From the NCBI RefSeq assembly GCF_001612665.1, contig NZ_BDAX01000013.1, forward strand, positions 114,603 through 178,602: a stretch of DNA of 64,000 bases, written 5' to 3'. Origin of the DNA: Nocardia alba NBRC 108234 (GTDB taxonomy: Bacteria > Actinomycetota > Actinomycetes > Mycobacteriales > Mycobacteriaceae). A program made the position numbers and the translations under genes. This document shows, in pieces, positions 1 to 9,083 of the stretch. Under the pieces are notes generated by a model. The model worked only from the letters and a program-made list of their open reading frames with translations. It had not been told where the DNA came from and did no database searches. Position 1 is the stretch's first letter. Each line of letters starts with the position of its first letter.

Positions 1-914
1 TAGCCGGGCAGCAGATCTCCGTCCACCACCGGCGCCGCGGCGAGCCTGCCCGGTTCCTTGATGGGCACCTCGTCCAACAGCACGGAACCGATCTCGACGA
101 GCTGTTCGATCGGCAACTCCAGCAACCGATTCACCTGACCCGGCCCGAGTTCGAGCAGTTCCAGGTATCGCTGCCCGACGACGGCGGCCCGCTCCTGCCC
201 GAAAACCGTTGTCGCGGGCGGACTCTGCGCGATCGCCTTGTGGAACAGTCCGGCCGCCGCTGGTGCGGTGAGCAGCGCGGTCACGCAGCCCGCGCCCGAG
301 GACTCACCGAAGAGGGTCACGTTGCCCGGATCGCCACCGAACGCGGCGATATTGTCGCGCACCCACGTGAGCGCGGCGAGCTGATCGTGCAGGCCGAGGT
401 TCGCGGTGAACTGCCCACCGAGCGAGGACAGATCGAGGAAACCGAGCACTCCGATCCGGTAGTTCACCGAGACGACCACCACGTCGCCCGCCTCGGCCAG
501 CTTGCGCCCGTCGTAGATGGTCTGGGCGGCGGTGCCGAGGCAGTAGGCGCCGCCGTGCACCCAGACCATGACCGGGCGCGGCGGGTCATCGCTCGGTTGC
601 GGCCGTGGCGACCAGACATTGACCCACAGGCAGTCCTCACCCATCTGCAGATCGGAATCCACCGGCACCATCGCGCCCATGGCCTGGGGCGCGATATCGC
701 CGAAGACCACGCAGTCGCGCACACCGTCCCACGGCTTCGGGGGTTCGGGTTTCGCGAAGCGGGCGGGCCCAGCGGGAGCGGCCGCGTAGGGAATGCTGCG
801 CCACACGGCGACCGGTCCATCCCAGGTTCCGCCGACTGTGCCGTACTCGGTCTCCGCCAGTGGGTCGGCATCGTGGGCCCGCGCGTCCGGGTCGAAATCG
901 GGCTGAATGCTCAT
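1..914 (-). CDS. Type B carboxylesterase/lipase, C-terminus off the window
   Basis: This is an alpha/beta-hydrolase of the carboxylesterase type B family, expected to hydrolyse carboxylic esters. The first 304 residues are present and the rest lies beyond position 1. The ATG at 914 has a perfect AGGAGG (921-926) upstream. The oxyanion-hole motif HGGAYCLG and the nucleophile elbow GESSGAG, with the catalytic Ser, are both visible. The Glu and His of the triad would be in the missing part. No signal peptide is seen, so it is probably cytoplasmic. It is transcribed alone, away from the ABC exporter gene that ends at 1205. The substrate cannot be told from sequence. Confidence 0.93.
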   Translation of the reverse strand, partial: MSIQPDFDPDARAHDADPLAETEYGTVGGTWDGPVAVWRSIPYAAAPAGPARFAKPEPPKPWDGVRDCVVFGDIAPQAMGAMVPVDSDLQMGEDCLWVNVWSPRPQPSDDPPRPVMVWVHGGAYCLGTAAQTIYDGRKLAEAGDVVVVSVNYRIGVLGFLDLSSLGGQFTANLGLHDQLAALTWVRDNIAAFGGDPGNVTLFGESSGAGCVTALLTAPAAAGLFHKAIAQSPPATTVFGQERAAVVGQRYLELLELGPGQVNRLLELPIEQLVEIGSVLLDEVPIKEPGRLAAAPVVDGDLLPG

Positions 915-1045
915 CACACACCTCCTAGCCGGCCCGACCACACGGGTACCTGTGTGTTTGCTCCCGCTGGTCGAAGCACCTGGTGACTACCTAAGAGAGT
1001 ACGTGCGCGGCACCCGAACGCGCTCCCCCCGCGCCATTTCCACAG

Positions 1046-1056
1046 GTAACAGTTAC
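1046..1056. promoter_or_regulatory. Possible operator GTAACaGTTAC upstream of the esterase
   Basis: A perfect 5+5 bp inverted repeat around a central A lies about 130 bp upstream of the esterase start, in the 290-bp gap 915-1204. Short palindromes of this kind are typical TetR-family operators, but no such regulator is next to it. It could be chance. The rest of the gap must hold the esterase promoter and the end of the exporter transcript; I see no convincing hairpin there. Confidence 0.25.
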
Positions 1057-1204
1057 TCCGCGATACACGCGACGGCGTCGTTCCGCGCGATACCGGGCGG
1101 TTGTGACACGTGGGTTCGACCGCAGGCCGACCCGGTCCGCCCGGCGGGAAGGGCGAGGTCGGCCGCCGGCCGGAGCCCACCGGACAGCAGCCGCACCCAC
1201 TCGA

Positions 1205-4200
1205 TTAGCTGGAAATGTGCTGCGCCTCGTCGCCGACGTAGGCGGCCCACAGGCGCCGGTACGGCCCGTCGACGGCCACCAGCTCGGCGTGCGCGCCGAC
1301 CTGCACGAGCTTGCCCGCGCCGACCACCGCGATGAGATCGGCGTCGGCGGCGGTGGCGAGCCGGTGCGCGACGACGATCGTGGTGCGGCCCGCGGTCAGC
1401 ACGTCCACCGCCGCACGTACCCGCGCCTCGGTGGCCAGGTCCAGCGACGCGGTGGCCTCGTCCAGGATGAGGATGTCCGGGTCGACGAGCTGCGCCCTGG
1501 CCAGCGCCAGCAGCTGACGCTGCCCGGCCGACAGACTGCGCCCGTGCGCACCGATCGGCTGGTAGTAGCCGTGCTCGAGCGCCGCGATCATCTCGTGCGC
1601 CCCGACGGCCCTGGCGGCCCACTCGATCTCGGCGGGCTCGGCGTCGGGGTTGCCGTAGGCGATGGCCTCGCGCACGGTGTCACCGAACAGGAACGGCTCC
1701 TGCGGGACGACGCCGAGTCGTTTGCGGAAATCGCGCAGCCGGAACCGACGGATGTCGACGCCGTCGACGAGGACCGCGCCCTCGGTCGGGTCGTAGTACC
1801 TGGCGAGCAGCTTGACCAGGGTCGATTTGCCCGCGCCGGTCTCACCGACCAGGGCGACCTTCTGTCCCGGCTCGATCCGCAGGTCCAGCCCGTCGAGCAC
1901 GGTGCGGGTCCGCGACGAGTACCCGAAACTCACCGAGCGCAGTTCGATCGCGCCGTCGAGGCGGGTCACCGGGAGCGGGTCGACGGCCTCCGGCGTGTCG
2001 ACGGGGGTGCGCAGCAGGTCGCCGATGCGATCGACACCGACCACCGCCTGCTGATAGCTGTCGAACACCTGCGAGAGCTGCTGGATCGGGGCGAACAGCA
2101 ACTCGATGTAGAGCAGGAACGCGATGAGTGTGCCCGCGGTGAGCACGTCGTCGCGAACCTGGTGCACGCCGACCGCGAGCACCGCAGCCGTCGCGATCAC
2201 CGACATCAGTTCGATGCACGGGAAGAACACCGCCATCAGCACCTGCGAGCGCAGCCGCGCGTCGCGGTAGGCCCACGACCTGCTCTCGAACTCGGTCTGG
2301 TTCACCGCCTCCCGACGGAACGCCTGGGTGACGGTGATGTTGTCGACGTTCTCCTGCAGGTACGCGTTGACCGCGCTCACGCGTTCCCTGGCCAGGTTGT
2401 ACGCGGGCACCGACGCGCGCCGGAAGGCCACAGTCGCCACGCCGAGCACCGGCAGCAGCACGAGCACGACCACGGCGAGCCCGGCGTCGATCACCAGCAG
2501 CGCGGCGACCACGCCCGCGATGGTGACCGTGCTGGTGAGCGCGGTGGCCAGCCCGGTCTGCAGAAACGCCGAGAGCCCGTCCACATCGGTGGTCATCCTG
2601 GTCATGATCCGGCCGCCGAGCTCGCGCTCGTAGTACTGCAGGCCGAGGCGTTGCAGGTGGGCGAAGGTCTTCACGCGCAACCCGTAGAGCAGCCGTTCGC
2701 CGACCCGCCCGGTGACTCGCACCTGAGCGACGCTGATCGCCCAGTCCACCACCACGACAACGATCGCCAGCGCGGCCGCGCCGATCACCACGTCGCGCGC
2801 ACCGGCCAGCACCCCGTGGTCGATGCCGTAGCGCACCAGGAACGGGATCAGTACCTGGGCGATGGCATCGAGGCCGACCAGGCCGAGCCCGGCGAGCAGC
2901 GGCCAGGTAAAGGGGCGAAGCAGTCGCGGCAGGGAGAACGCGGTGTCGGGGGTGTGCGAGAACGACGGGTCGACCTCGGGCTCGCCGGTGACCGGCGGCA
3001 GGCGGTCGAGCAGGGCGGCGATATCGCCGCTGGGCGGCGCGCTCGCCATCATGCCCCCGCCCACGCCGGCGCCGGGGCCCGCGGGCGCGCCCGCCGACCG
3101 CCGCGCGAACGCCTTGGCCAGGTGTTCCATCGTGCGGTCGTCGTCGGAGTCGACTTCCGGTGCCACCCAGAGCTCTTCGGTGGCGGCCCGGGCGGTGTCG
3201 TACTGCGGGTCGGCGCCGATACCGGCGACCGCGGGCGGGGTGAACAGGGCGCGGAACAGCTCACCCGATTGCTGTAGTTCGCGCAGGGTGCCCAGTTCGG
3301 CGACGCGACCGCCGTCGAGAACCGCCACCCGGTCGGCAAGTGCCAGCGTCGAGATCCGATGCGCGACCACGATGGTCGTGCGCTTGCGCAGCTCGGCGCC
3401 GATTCGCTGGTAGATCTGCTCCTCCACCTGGGCGTCGATGGCGGAGGTGGCGTCGTCGAGCACCAGGACCGGCGCCTCGGTGAGCAGGGCTCGCGCGAGC
3501 GCGATGCGCTGGCGCTGACCACCCGAGAGTCGTTGTCCGCGTTCGCCGATGGTGGTGTCGAGGCCCTGCGGCAGGGCGGCGACGAACTCGTCCGCCGCCG
3601 CCAGGTACAGCGCGTGCCGGACCTGTTCGTCGCTCGCGTCGGGTCTGCCGTAGGCGACATTGGCGCGGATCGTGTCGGCCATCAGGTGCGTGTCCTCGAA
3701 GACCATCGCCACCTGAGCGCGTGGGTCGGGCAGCTCGCGCAGGTCGACGCCGTCGAAGAGCACCGTGCCCGAATCGGGTTCGAGCAGCGCGGGCAACAGC
3801 GACACCAGAATCGTCTTGCCGCTGCCCGCTCCGCCCGCGATGGCGACCGTCTCGCCGGAACCGATCCGCAGATCGAGACCGTCGAGGATGGCGGTGTCGT
3901 CGAAACCGAAAGCGACCGAGTCGAATTCGATCGACGGTGGCGCGACGACTTCGGCCTGCGCGGCGCCTCGCGTCCCCGCCGCACGAGGCGCCGCGTCGGC
4001 GTCGTCGGGCGCTTCGATCACCTCGCGCACCCGGTCCAACGACGCCTTGCCCTGCTGACTCACTGTCAGCAGCATCGAGAACTGCCGCACCGGTCCGACG
4101 AACGCGGCCAGATAGGTCATGAACGCGAGAAACGTGCCGAGCGTGATGGCTTGACGCAGCGCGAGCAACCCGCCGACGACCAGGATCAGTGCCTGCCCCG

Positions 4201-4951
4201 CCGCGGGTACCGCCTGCACGACCGGGGTGAACCGGCTGGTGATCCGGGCGACCCGCAGCCGCGACCGGTACAGCACCCGCGCCCGCGCGCCCAGCTGGTC
4301 CAGCTCGTAGGACTCCTGCCCGAACCCCTTCACCACCCGCACGCCGGCCACGGCGGCCTCGACCTGCATCGCCACTTCGGCGGCCCGCGCCTGCGCGTCC
4401 CAGTTCGCGGGGAACAGCTGGCGCTGGCTGCGCCGGGTGACGATCCACAGCCCCGGCAGTACTACCAGCGCGATCACGGTGAGCGCGGGCGACATCACAG
4501 CCATCAGCACCAGTACCGCGAGCAGCAGCGCCACATTGCCCATGATCATGGGGATGAGCTGCAGGAACATCTGGATCAACGTGACATCGGTGATCGCCCT
4601 GCTCACCACCTGCCCGGTGCGCAACTGCGCCTGCTCGCGCCCGTTGAGCCGCAGCAGCGCGGCGAACAGATCACGACGCAGGTCGTGTTGCACGCCCAGC
4701 GACAGCTCCGAGGAGGCCACCCGGCGCGCGTACGACGATCCGAACCGTGCGGCCCCGATCACCAGCAACAGCACCACCCACGGCAGCACCGAGGCCGCGG
4801 TGGTGCTGAGGGTGTCGACCACATGCCGCACCACCAGCGGCAGCGCCGCGGTGAGCAGCGCCGCCGCCAGCGCACCGGTGTAGCTGATGATCACCAGCCG
4901 CCGGTGCTCGAGACAGCGACGGGTCAGGTAGCGAATCCAATCCGATCTCAT
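1205..4951 (-). CDS. Fused double ABC exporter (TMD-NBD-TMD-NBD), Rv0194-like
   Basis: A 1248-residue ABCB-type exporter holds both halves in one chain: TMD1 about 15-300, NBD1 about 340-570, TMD2 about 680-960, NBD2 about 1000-1240. NBD1 has Walker A GGAGSGKT (373-380), signature LSGGQ (475-479) and a Walker B ending D499-D500, so Asp replaces the catalytic Glu. NBD2 has Walker A GETGAGKST (1036-1044), a deviant signature LSAGQ (1140-1144) and a normal Walker B with Glu1165. As in heterodimeric exporters, one ATP site (NBD1 Walker plus NBD2 signature) is degenerate and the other canonical. The ATG overlaps the stop of the flavin monooxygenase gene (ATGA), so translation is probably coupled. 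It is the last gene of the sulfonate-type operon. Mycobacterial proteins of this layout are multidrug exporters; here the substrate is unknown. Confidence 0.93.
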   Translation of the reverse strand: MRSDWIRYLTRRCLEHRRLVIISYTGALAAALLTAALPLVVRHVVDTLSTTAASVLPWVVLLLVIGAARFGSSYARRVASSELSLGVQHDLRRDLFAALLRLNGREQAQLRTGQVVSRAITDVTLIQMFLQLIPMIMGNVALLLAVLVLMAVMSPALTVIALVVLPGLWIVTRRSQRQLFPANWDAQARAAEVAMQVEAAVAGVRVVKGFGQESYELDQLGARARVLYRSRLRVARITSRFTPVVQAVPAAGQALILVVGGLLALRQAITLGTFLAFMTYLAAFVGPVRQFSMLLTVSQQGKASLDRVREVIEAPDDADAAPRAAGTRGAAQAEVVAPPSIEFDSVAFGFDDTAILDGLDLRIGSGETVAIAGGAGSGKTILVSLLPALLEPDSGTVLFDGVDLRELPDPRAQVAMVFEDTHLMADTIRANVAYGRPDASDEQVRHALYLAAADEFVAALPQGLDTTIGERGQRLSGGQRQRIALARALLTEAPVLVLDDATSAIDAQVEEQIYQRIGAELRKRTTIVVAHRISTLALADRVAVLDGGRVAELGTLRELQQSGELFRALFTPPAVAGIGADPQYDTARAATEELWVAPEVDSDDDRTMEHLAKAFARRSAGAPAGPGAGVGGGMMASAPPSGDIAALLDRLPPVTGEPEVDPSFSHTPDTAFSLPRLLRPFTWPLLAGLGLVGLDAIAQVLIPFLVRYGIDHGVLAGARDVVIGAAALAIVVVVVDWAISVAQVRVTGRVGERLLYGLRVKTFAHLQRLGLQYYERELGGRIMTRMTTDVDGLSAFLQTGLATALTSTVTIAGVVAALLVIDAGLAVVVLVLLPVLGVATVAFRRASVPAYNLARERVSAVNAYLQENVDNITVTQAFRREAVNQTEFESRSWAYRDARLRSQVLMAVFFPCIELMSVIATAAVLAVGVHQVRDDVLTAGTLIAFLLYIELLFAPIQQLSQVFDSYQQAVVGVDRIGDLLRTPVDTPEAVDPLPVTRLDGAIELRSVSFGYSSRTRTVLDGLDLRIEPGQKVALVGETGAGKSTLVKLLARYYDPTEGAVLVDGVDIRRFRLRDFRKRLGVVPQEPFLFGDTVREAIAYGNPDAEPAEIEWAARAVGAHEMIAALEHGYYQPIGAHGRSLSAGQRQLLALARAQLVDPDILILDEATASLDLATEARVRAAVDVLTAGRTTIVVAHRLATAADADLIAVVGAGKLVQVGAHAELVAVDGPYRRLWAAYVGDEAQHISS

Positions 4952-6291
4952 CGGGCGGCCACGAGCGCGTCCGCGTCGTCGAACTGGTTCGCCGGCCGCG
5001 CGAGACCGTAGTGGCCGCGCAGCGTGGTCTCGGTGTACTCGGTGCGGAACAGGCCGCGCTCCTGCAGGATCGGGACCACCTCGTCGACGAAGCGTTCCAG
5101 GCCGGAGGGCAGCACCGCGGGCATGATGTTGAAGCCGTCGGCGGCGCCCTGGCGGAACCAGTCCTCGATGGCGTCGGCCACCTGCACCGCGGTGCCCGCG
5201 AAGGTGCGGTGCCCGCGTCCGCCGCCGAGCCGGGCGATCAGCTCGCGCAGGGTGAGTCGTTCGCGCCGGGCCAGATTCACGATCAGCGTGAAGCGGCTCT
5301 TCGCGCCCTCGATGTCGTCCTCGGTGGGCAGGTCCTCGGGCAGTTCGCTGTCCAGGTCGAGCTCGTCGACGGGCAGCTTGAATCGCTCGGCGAGTTGCTT
5401 GCGCGCGTACTCGGGCGAGATCAGCCGGGCCAGTTCCTCGTCGAGCTCGCGGGCCTGCTCCTCGGTGTCGCCGATGATCGGGACGATGCCGGGCAGGATC
5501 TTGATGCTCTGCGGGTCACGACCGGCGGCGACGGTGCGGGCCTTGAGATCGGTGTAGAAGGCCTTGGCGTCGTCGAGGGTCTGCTGCGCGGTGAACACGG
5601 CCTCGGCGTAGCGGGCGGCGAATTCCTTGCCGTCCTCCGACGATCCGGCCTGTACCAGCAGCGGATATCCCTGCGGGGAACGCGGCAGGTTCAGCGGGCC
5701 GTCCACCCGGAAGTGCTCGCCGTGGTGCAGGATCTTGCGCACCTTCGAGGCATCGGTGTGGATGCCGAGTTCCTTGTCGGCCAGCACGGCGTCGTCGTCC
5801 CAGCTGTCCCACAGTTTCGTTGCCACGTCGACGAATTCGGCGGCCTTCTCGTAGCGCAGCCGGTGGTCGGGGGTGTCGTCGAGACCGAAGTTGCGGGCCG
5901 CGTCGGCGCCGGCGGTGGTGACGATGTTCCAGCCCGCCCTGCCGTTGCTCGCCCAGTCCACCGACGCGAACCGGCGGGCGAGGTTGAAGGGATCGTTGTA
6001 GCTGGTAGAGGCCGTGGCGATGAGACCGATCCGGCTGGTCTGCACGGCGACCGCGGTCAGGATCACGGTCGGCTCCAGCTTGCCGCTCGGCCTGCGGCCG
6101 GGGTCGCCCATCAGCACCGGGCTGTCGGCGAAGAAGATCGAGTCGAGCTTGCCGCGCTCGGCGGTCTGCGCGAGCCGGACGTAGTAGTTGATGTCGGTGT
6201 GGGCGTGCGGATCGCTCTCCGGCAACCGCCACGCCGCTTCGTGGTGGCCGACCGACATCAGGAAGGCGTTGAGGTGCAAGTGTTTCGACAT
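4948..6291 (-). CDS. FMN-dependent monooxygenase, NtaA/SnaA/DszA family
   Basis: A 447-residue TIM-barrel flavin monooxygenase of the bacterial luciferase superfamily, in the nitrilotriacetate/pristinamycin/dibenzothiophene-sulfone (NtaA/SnaA/DszA, also DmoA) branch. Such enzymes use FMNH2 from a separate reductase and oxygen to cleave C-S or C-N bonds or to oxidise ring systems. Length and N-terminus (HLNAFLMSVGHHEAAWR) are typical of the branch, as is the segment with SNGRAGWNIVTT. No flavin reductase gene is adjacent, so FMNH2 must come from elsewhere. It begins 12 bp after the SsuB-like gene and its stop overlaps the exporter start. The neighbouring SsuABC-type importer makes an organosulfur substrate likely, which is inference. 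Confidence 0.92.
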   Translation of the reverse strand: MSKHLHLNAFLMSVGHHEAAWRLPESDPHAHTDINYYVRLAQTAERGKLDSIFFADSPVLMGDPGRRPSGKLEPTVILTAVAVQTSRIGLIATASTSYNDPFNLARRFASVDWASNGRAGWNIVTTAGADAARNFGLDDTPDHRLRYEKAAEFVDVATKLWDSWDDDAVLADKELGIHTDASKVRKILHHGEHFRVDGPLNLPRSPQGYPLLVQAGSSEDGKEFAARYAEAVFTAQQTLDDAKAFYTDLKARTVAAGRDPQSIKILPGIVPIIGDTEEQARELDEELARLISPEYARKQLAERFKLPVDELDLDSELPEDLPTEDDIEGAKSRFTLIVNLARRERLTLRELIARLGGGRGHRTFAGTAVQVADAIEDWFRQGAADGFNIMPAVLPSGLERFVDEVVPILQERGLFRTEYTETTLRGHYGLARPANQFDDADALVAAR

Positions 6292-6303
6292 GTGAAGCGC
6301 CTT

Positions 6304-7044
6304 TCAGGCCGCGCGTTCGGCGACGCCGAGTGCGGTGAGCAGGGTGTGACGAATGCGCCCGAACGCGGGCAGGCTCGGATCGCGCTCGCCGCTCAGCTCG
6401 ACCGGAATGTCGAGCGAGAGGCGGCCGTCATCGAGCACGATCACCCGGTCGGCCAGTGCCACAGCCTCATCGACATCGTGGGTGACCAGCAGGACGGTCG
6501 GGCGATGCCTGCTGATCAGGTCCCGCAGCAGGGCGTGCATCTTGATCCGGGTGAGCGCGTCGAGCGCGCCGAAGGGTTCGTCGGCCAGGAGCAGATCGGG
6601 TTCACCGACCAACGAGCGAGCCAGCGAGACCCGTTGCTGTTCACCACCGGAGAGCTCCCTCGGCCAGGCGCGTTCGCGGCCGGCGAGGCCGACTTCCGCG
6701 AGTACCCGCTCGCCCGCGGCGCGGCGCGATCTCGGCTGTCCGTAGAGCACATTGGGCAACACCCGCTGCCAGGGCAGCAGCCGCGAATCCTGGAACACCA
6801 CCGAGGTTTTCGCCGGTATCCGCAGCGTGCCCGCACCGTCGACGTCGTAATCGAGGCCGGCCAGTGCCCGCAGCAGCGTGCTCTTGCCCGAGCCGCTGCG
6901 TCCGAGCAGGGCGACGAACTGTCCGGGCGCGATGGTCAGATCGATCGAATCCAGCACCGTGCGGTCACCGAATTTGCGCGTCAGCGAACGAACCTCCACC
7001 CCGGTGACCTCGGGCTCGCTCACCCCGCGATAGTGCGTCGCCAT
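6304..7044 (-). CDS. ssuB: ABC transporter ATP-binding protein, SsuB/TauB-like
   Basis: A 246-residue ATPase of the nitrate/sulfonate/taurine importer family. It has Walker A GRSGSGKST, signature LSGGEQQRVSLARSL, Walker B LLLADEPFGALD and the H-loop in LLVTHDVDEA, so it should be active. I chose ATG 7044 because GGAGGG lies 8 bp upstream; a GTG at 7023 that overlaps the permease stop is the alternative. It energises uptake through the permease encoded just upstream, whose end it overlaps. The symbol is by family; a taurine or other sulfonate system is equally possible. Confidence 0.92.
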   Translation of the reverse strand: MATHYRGVSEPEVTGVEVRSLTRKFGDRTVLDSIDLTIAPGQFVALLGRSGSGKSTLLRALAGLDYDVDGAGTLRIPAKTSVVFQDSRLLPWQRVLPNVLYGQPRSRRAAGERVLAEVGLAGRERAWPRELSGGEQQRVSLARSLVGEPDLLLADEPFGALDALTRIKMHALLRDLISRHRPTVLLVTHDVDEAVALADRVIVLDDGRLSLDIPVELSGERDPSLPAFGRIRHTLLTALGVAERAA

Positions 7045-7871
7045 GACAGCACCCTCCGTTCCACCAGCCGGATCGCCGAATCCGAAGCCAAGCCGAAGAT
7101 GGCGTAGACGACCAGGCCGACCAGGATCACGTCGGCCTGTCCGTAGTTCTGCGCGTTCGACATCATCTTGCCGAGACCGTCGATGGCGTTGACCGTCTCG
7201 ACCACGATCAGGACCAGCCAAGCACTGGTGACCGACATTCGCAGCCCGAGGAAGAAGCCCGGCAACGATCCGGGCAGCACCACGCTGCGAATGAACTCCG
7301 CGCGCGAAACCCCCTGTACCTCCGACAGTTCCACCAGCTTCTGGTCGATCGTGGTGAGCGAGGCGTGAGTCTGGATGTACATGTGCACGACCACGCCGAG
7401 GGTGATGAGCACGAGCTTGAATTCCTCGCCGATACCGAGCCACAGGATCATCAGCGGAATCAGGCCGAGGGTGGGAATGGCCCGCTTGATCTGGACCGGG
7501 CCGTCGATGAGCGATTCGCCCCACCGGGACAGGCCGGCGATCACGGCGAGCGTGGTGCCGATGAGTACACCGACGACCATGCCGATCAGTACGCGTTGCA
7601 GCGACACCCCCAGGTTGGCCAGCAGCGGGCCGTCGACCAGCAACTCCCATCCGGTCTGCAGGACGGTCCACGGGGCCGACAGTTTGCGCGGGTCGATCAG
7701 TTCGAGCAGGGAGCCCGCGGCCCAGGCCGCGACCACCAGGAGCACGCCGAGCAGGCGAGCGGCGGGGACGGCCTTGCGCAGGCCGAGCCGGCGCAGGGTG
7801 CGTCGTTCGACGAAACCGTCATCGATCGTTTTCGTGACCGGAATCGTGGTGCGAGGCAGGGCGATTGTCAT
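7020..7871 (-). CDS. ssuC: ABC transporter permease, SsuC/TauC-like
   Basis: A 283-residue inner-membrane permease with about six membrane segments and a BPD_transp_1 region. The EAA loop that contacts the ATPase is recognisable around LVELSEVQGVSRAEFIRSV. The ATG overlaps the stop of the binding-protein gene (ATGA) and its own stop lies inside the start region of the ATPase gene, so the three importer genes form a coupled unit. The family imports aliphatic sulfonates, taurine or nitrate-like anions; the exact substrate is not determined by sequence. Confidence 0.92.
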   Translation of the reverse strand: MTIALPRTTIPVTKTIDDGFVERRTLRRLGLRKAVPAARLLGVLLVVAAWAAGSLLELIDPRKLSAPWTVLQTGWELLVDGPLLANLGVSLQRVLIGMVVGVLIGTTLAVIAGLSRWGESLIDGPVQIKRAIPTLGLIPLMILWLGIGEEFKLVLITLGVVVHMYIQTHASLTTIDQKLVELSEVQGVSRAEFIRSVVLPGSLPGFFLGLRMSVTSAWLVLIVVETVNAIDGLGKMMSNAQNYGQADVILVGLVVYAIFGLASDSAIRLVERRVLSWRRTIAG

Positions 7872-8911
7872 TGCTGCCCCTTGGTCCGGTACGTCGCCGA
7901 CACCGCGTCGAACGCGATCTTCTCGAATCGGCGGTCGAACAGTTCGGCGGCGGGGAAGGAATTACCGAAGAAACCGGCCTTGGTCACCAGATCGATCGTC
8001 TCCTGTTCCCAGGAGATCGCCTCGTTCCAATTCTCCGGGAAATACGGCTTTTCCGTCGTGGCGACAATGCGTTTGCCATCTTCGACCGAGACCGTCTGAT
8101 CCTTGACGTAGTACGCGTCGATCCATTCCGTGGGATGTTCCCAGGCCCACACCTCGCCGCGGGCCCAGAATTTCACGAATTCGGCGACGGCGGCGGCTTT
8201 GCTGTCGTCGCGCAACACCGAGGTCGGCGCCCACAGCACGGTCAGCGCGTCGACTGCGGGAGTGTCGATCGCGGTGGCGCCGTCGACGCGATACTTGTCG
8301 AGGTACTTGGTCAGGGTCGGTTCGCCGAACGGGGCGACGTCGATCTCCTTGGCCTGCAGGGCGGTGAGGAACTTCGTGCTCGGCAGCTCCACGAGCTGCA
8401 CCTCGTCGGTGCGGATACCGGCCGCCTTCAGCGTGCGCAACACCACCAAACCCTGCGCCTGACCCGGGGAGAAGCCGATCTTCTTCCCGCGCAGCCCGTC
8501 GAGGCTGGTGAAGCGCGATCCGGGGGCGGTGGCCAGCTTGTACAGCGGGGTCGTGCGCACCTTGACGCCGACGATCTTCGCGTCGAGGCCGCTGGCGTGC
8601 GCGTGGATCGGCGGAATGCCCGCATTGGTGGCCAGGTCCACCGAGCCGCCGCGGAAGGCCTGGATGACATCGGGCCCGGCCTGCACCGCCGGCCACGACG
8701 ACACCGTGAACGAGAGCTTGTTCAGCTCTCCCGACGCGGTCAGCGCCACCTTGGCGGTATTGGCCGCGACCGCGAGCGAGACCCCGGCGGGGACCTGGGT
8801 GGGCAGCGGCCCCGTCAGCGCGGCGCCGTTCTCGTCGCTGGTGGCGCAGGAGACCGCCAGCAAAGAGGCCGCCGCGGCGAGAAGTGCTATTCGTCGAATA
8901 TTTTTACGCAA
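7868..8911 (-). CDS. ssuA: Substrate-binding lipoprotein, SsuA/TauA-like
   Basis: A 347-residue NMT1/SsuA-type solute-binding protein, the first gene of the importer operon. The signal peptide ends in lipobox LAVSC, so it is anchored outside the membrane by a lipidated Cys. The body matches the periplasmic-binding fold of sulfonate binders, with the segment GKKIGFSPGQAQG at the ligand-binding lobe. The start is TTG 8911; no ATG or GTG lies in frame just upstream. The 172-bp gap to the ROK gene is comparatively AT-rich and should hold the operon promoter. Confidence 0.9.
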   Translation of the reverse strand: MRKNIRRIALLAAAASLLAVSCATSDENGAALTGPLPTQVPAGVSLAVAANTAKVALTASGELNKLSFTVSSWPAVQAGPDVIQAFRGGSVDLATNAGIPPIHAHASGLDAKIVGVKVRTTPLYKLATAPGSRFTSLDGLRGKKIGFSPGQAQGLVVLRTLKAAGIRTDEVQLVELPSTKFLTALQAKEIDVAPFGEPTLTKYLDKYRVDGATAIDTPAVDALTVLWAPTSVLRDDSKAAAVAEFVKFWARGEVWAWEHPTEWIDAYYVKDQTVSVEDGKRIVATTEKPYFPENWNEAISWEQETIDLVTKAGFFGNSFPAAELFDRRFEKIAFDAVSATYRTKGQQ

Positions 8912-9083
8912 GGTGATTTCCCGGAGATGATCGAAGAATTGTCGGCGACGGAATTCTCACCGCGACAACACAGCACATCCGACGTGGCCCGGGCGACGCC
9001 GGACTGCATTTTGTTCATAGTGTCAACTGTCGCGGGTGTCGCCGGTTCCGGTCAATATTCGACTGTCTTAAAATAACCACGAA

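Noticed and set aside
1103..7107. Long plus-strand frames opposite the exporter, monooxygenase and importer genes
   Set aside because: They lie wholly opposite well-supported genes, are rich in Arg, His, Gly and Asp as expected of antisense frames in high-GC DNA, and show no domain.
9021..9026. Minus-strand TTGACA upstream of the SsuA-like gene as a -35 box
   Set aside because: No -10-like hexamer lies 16-18 bp downstream of it; the promoter may be elsewhere in the gap.
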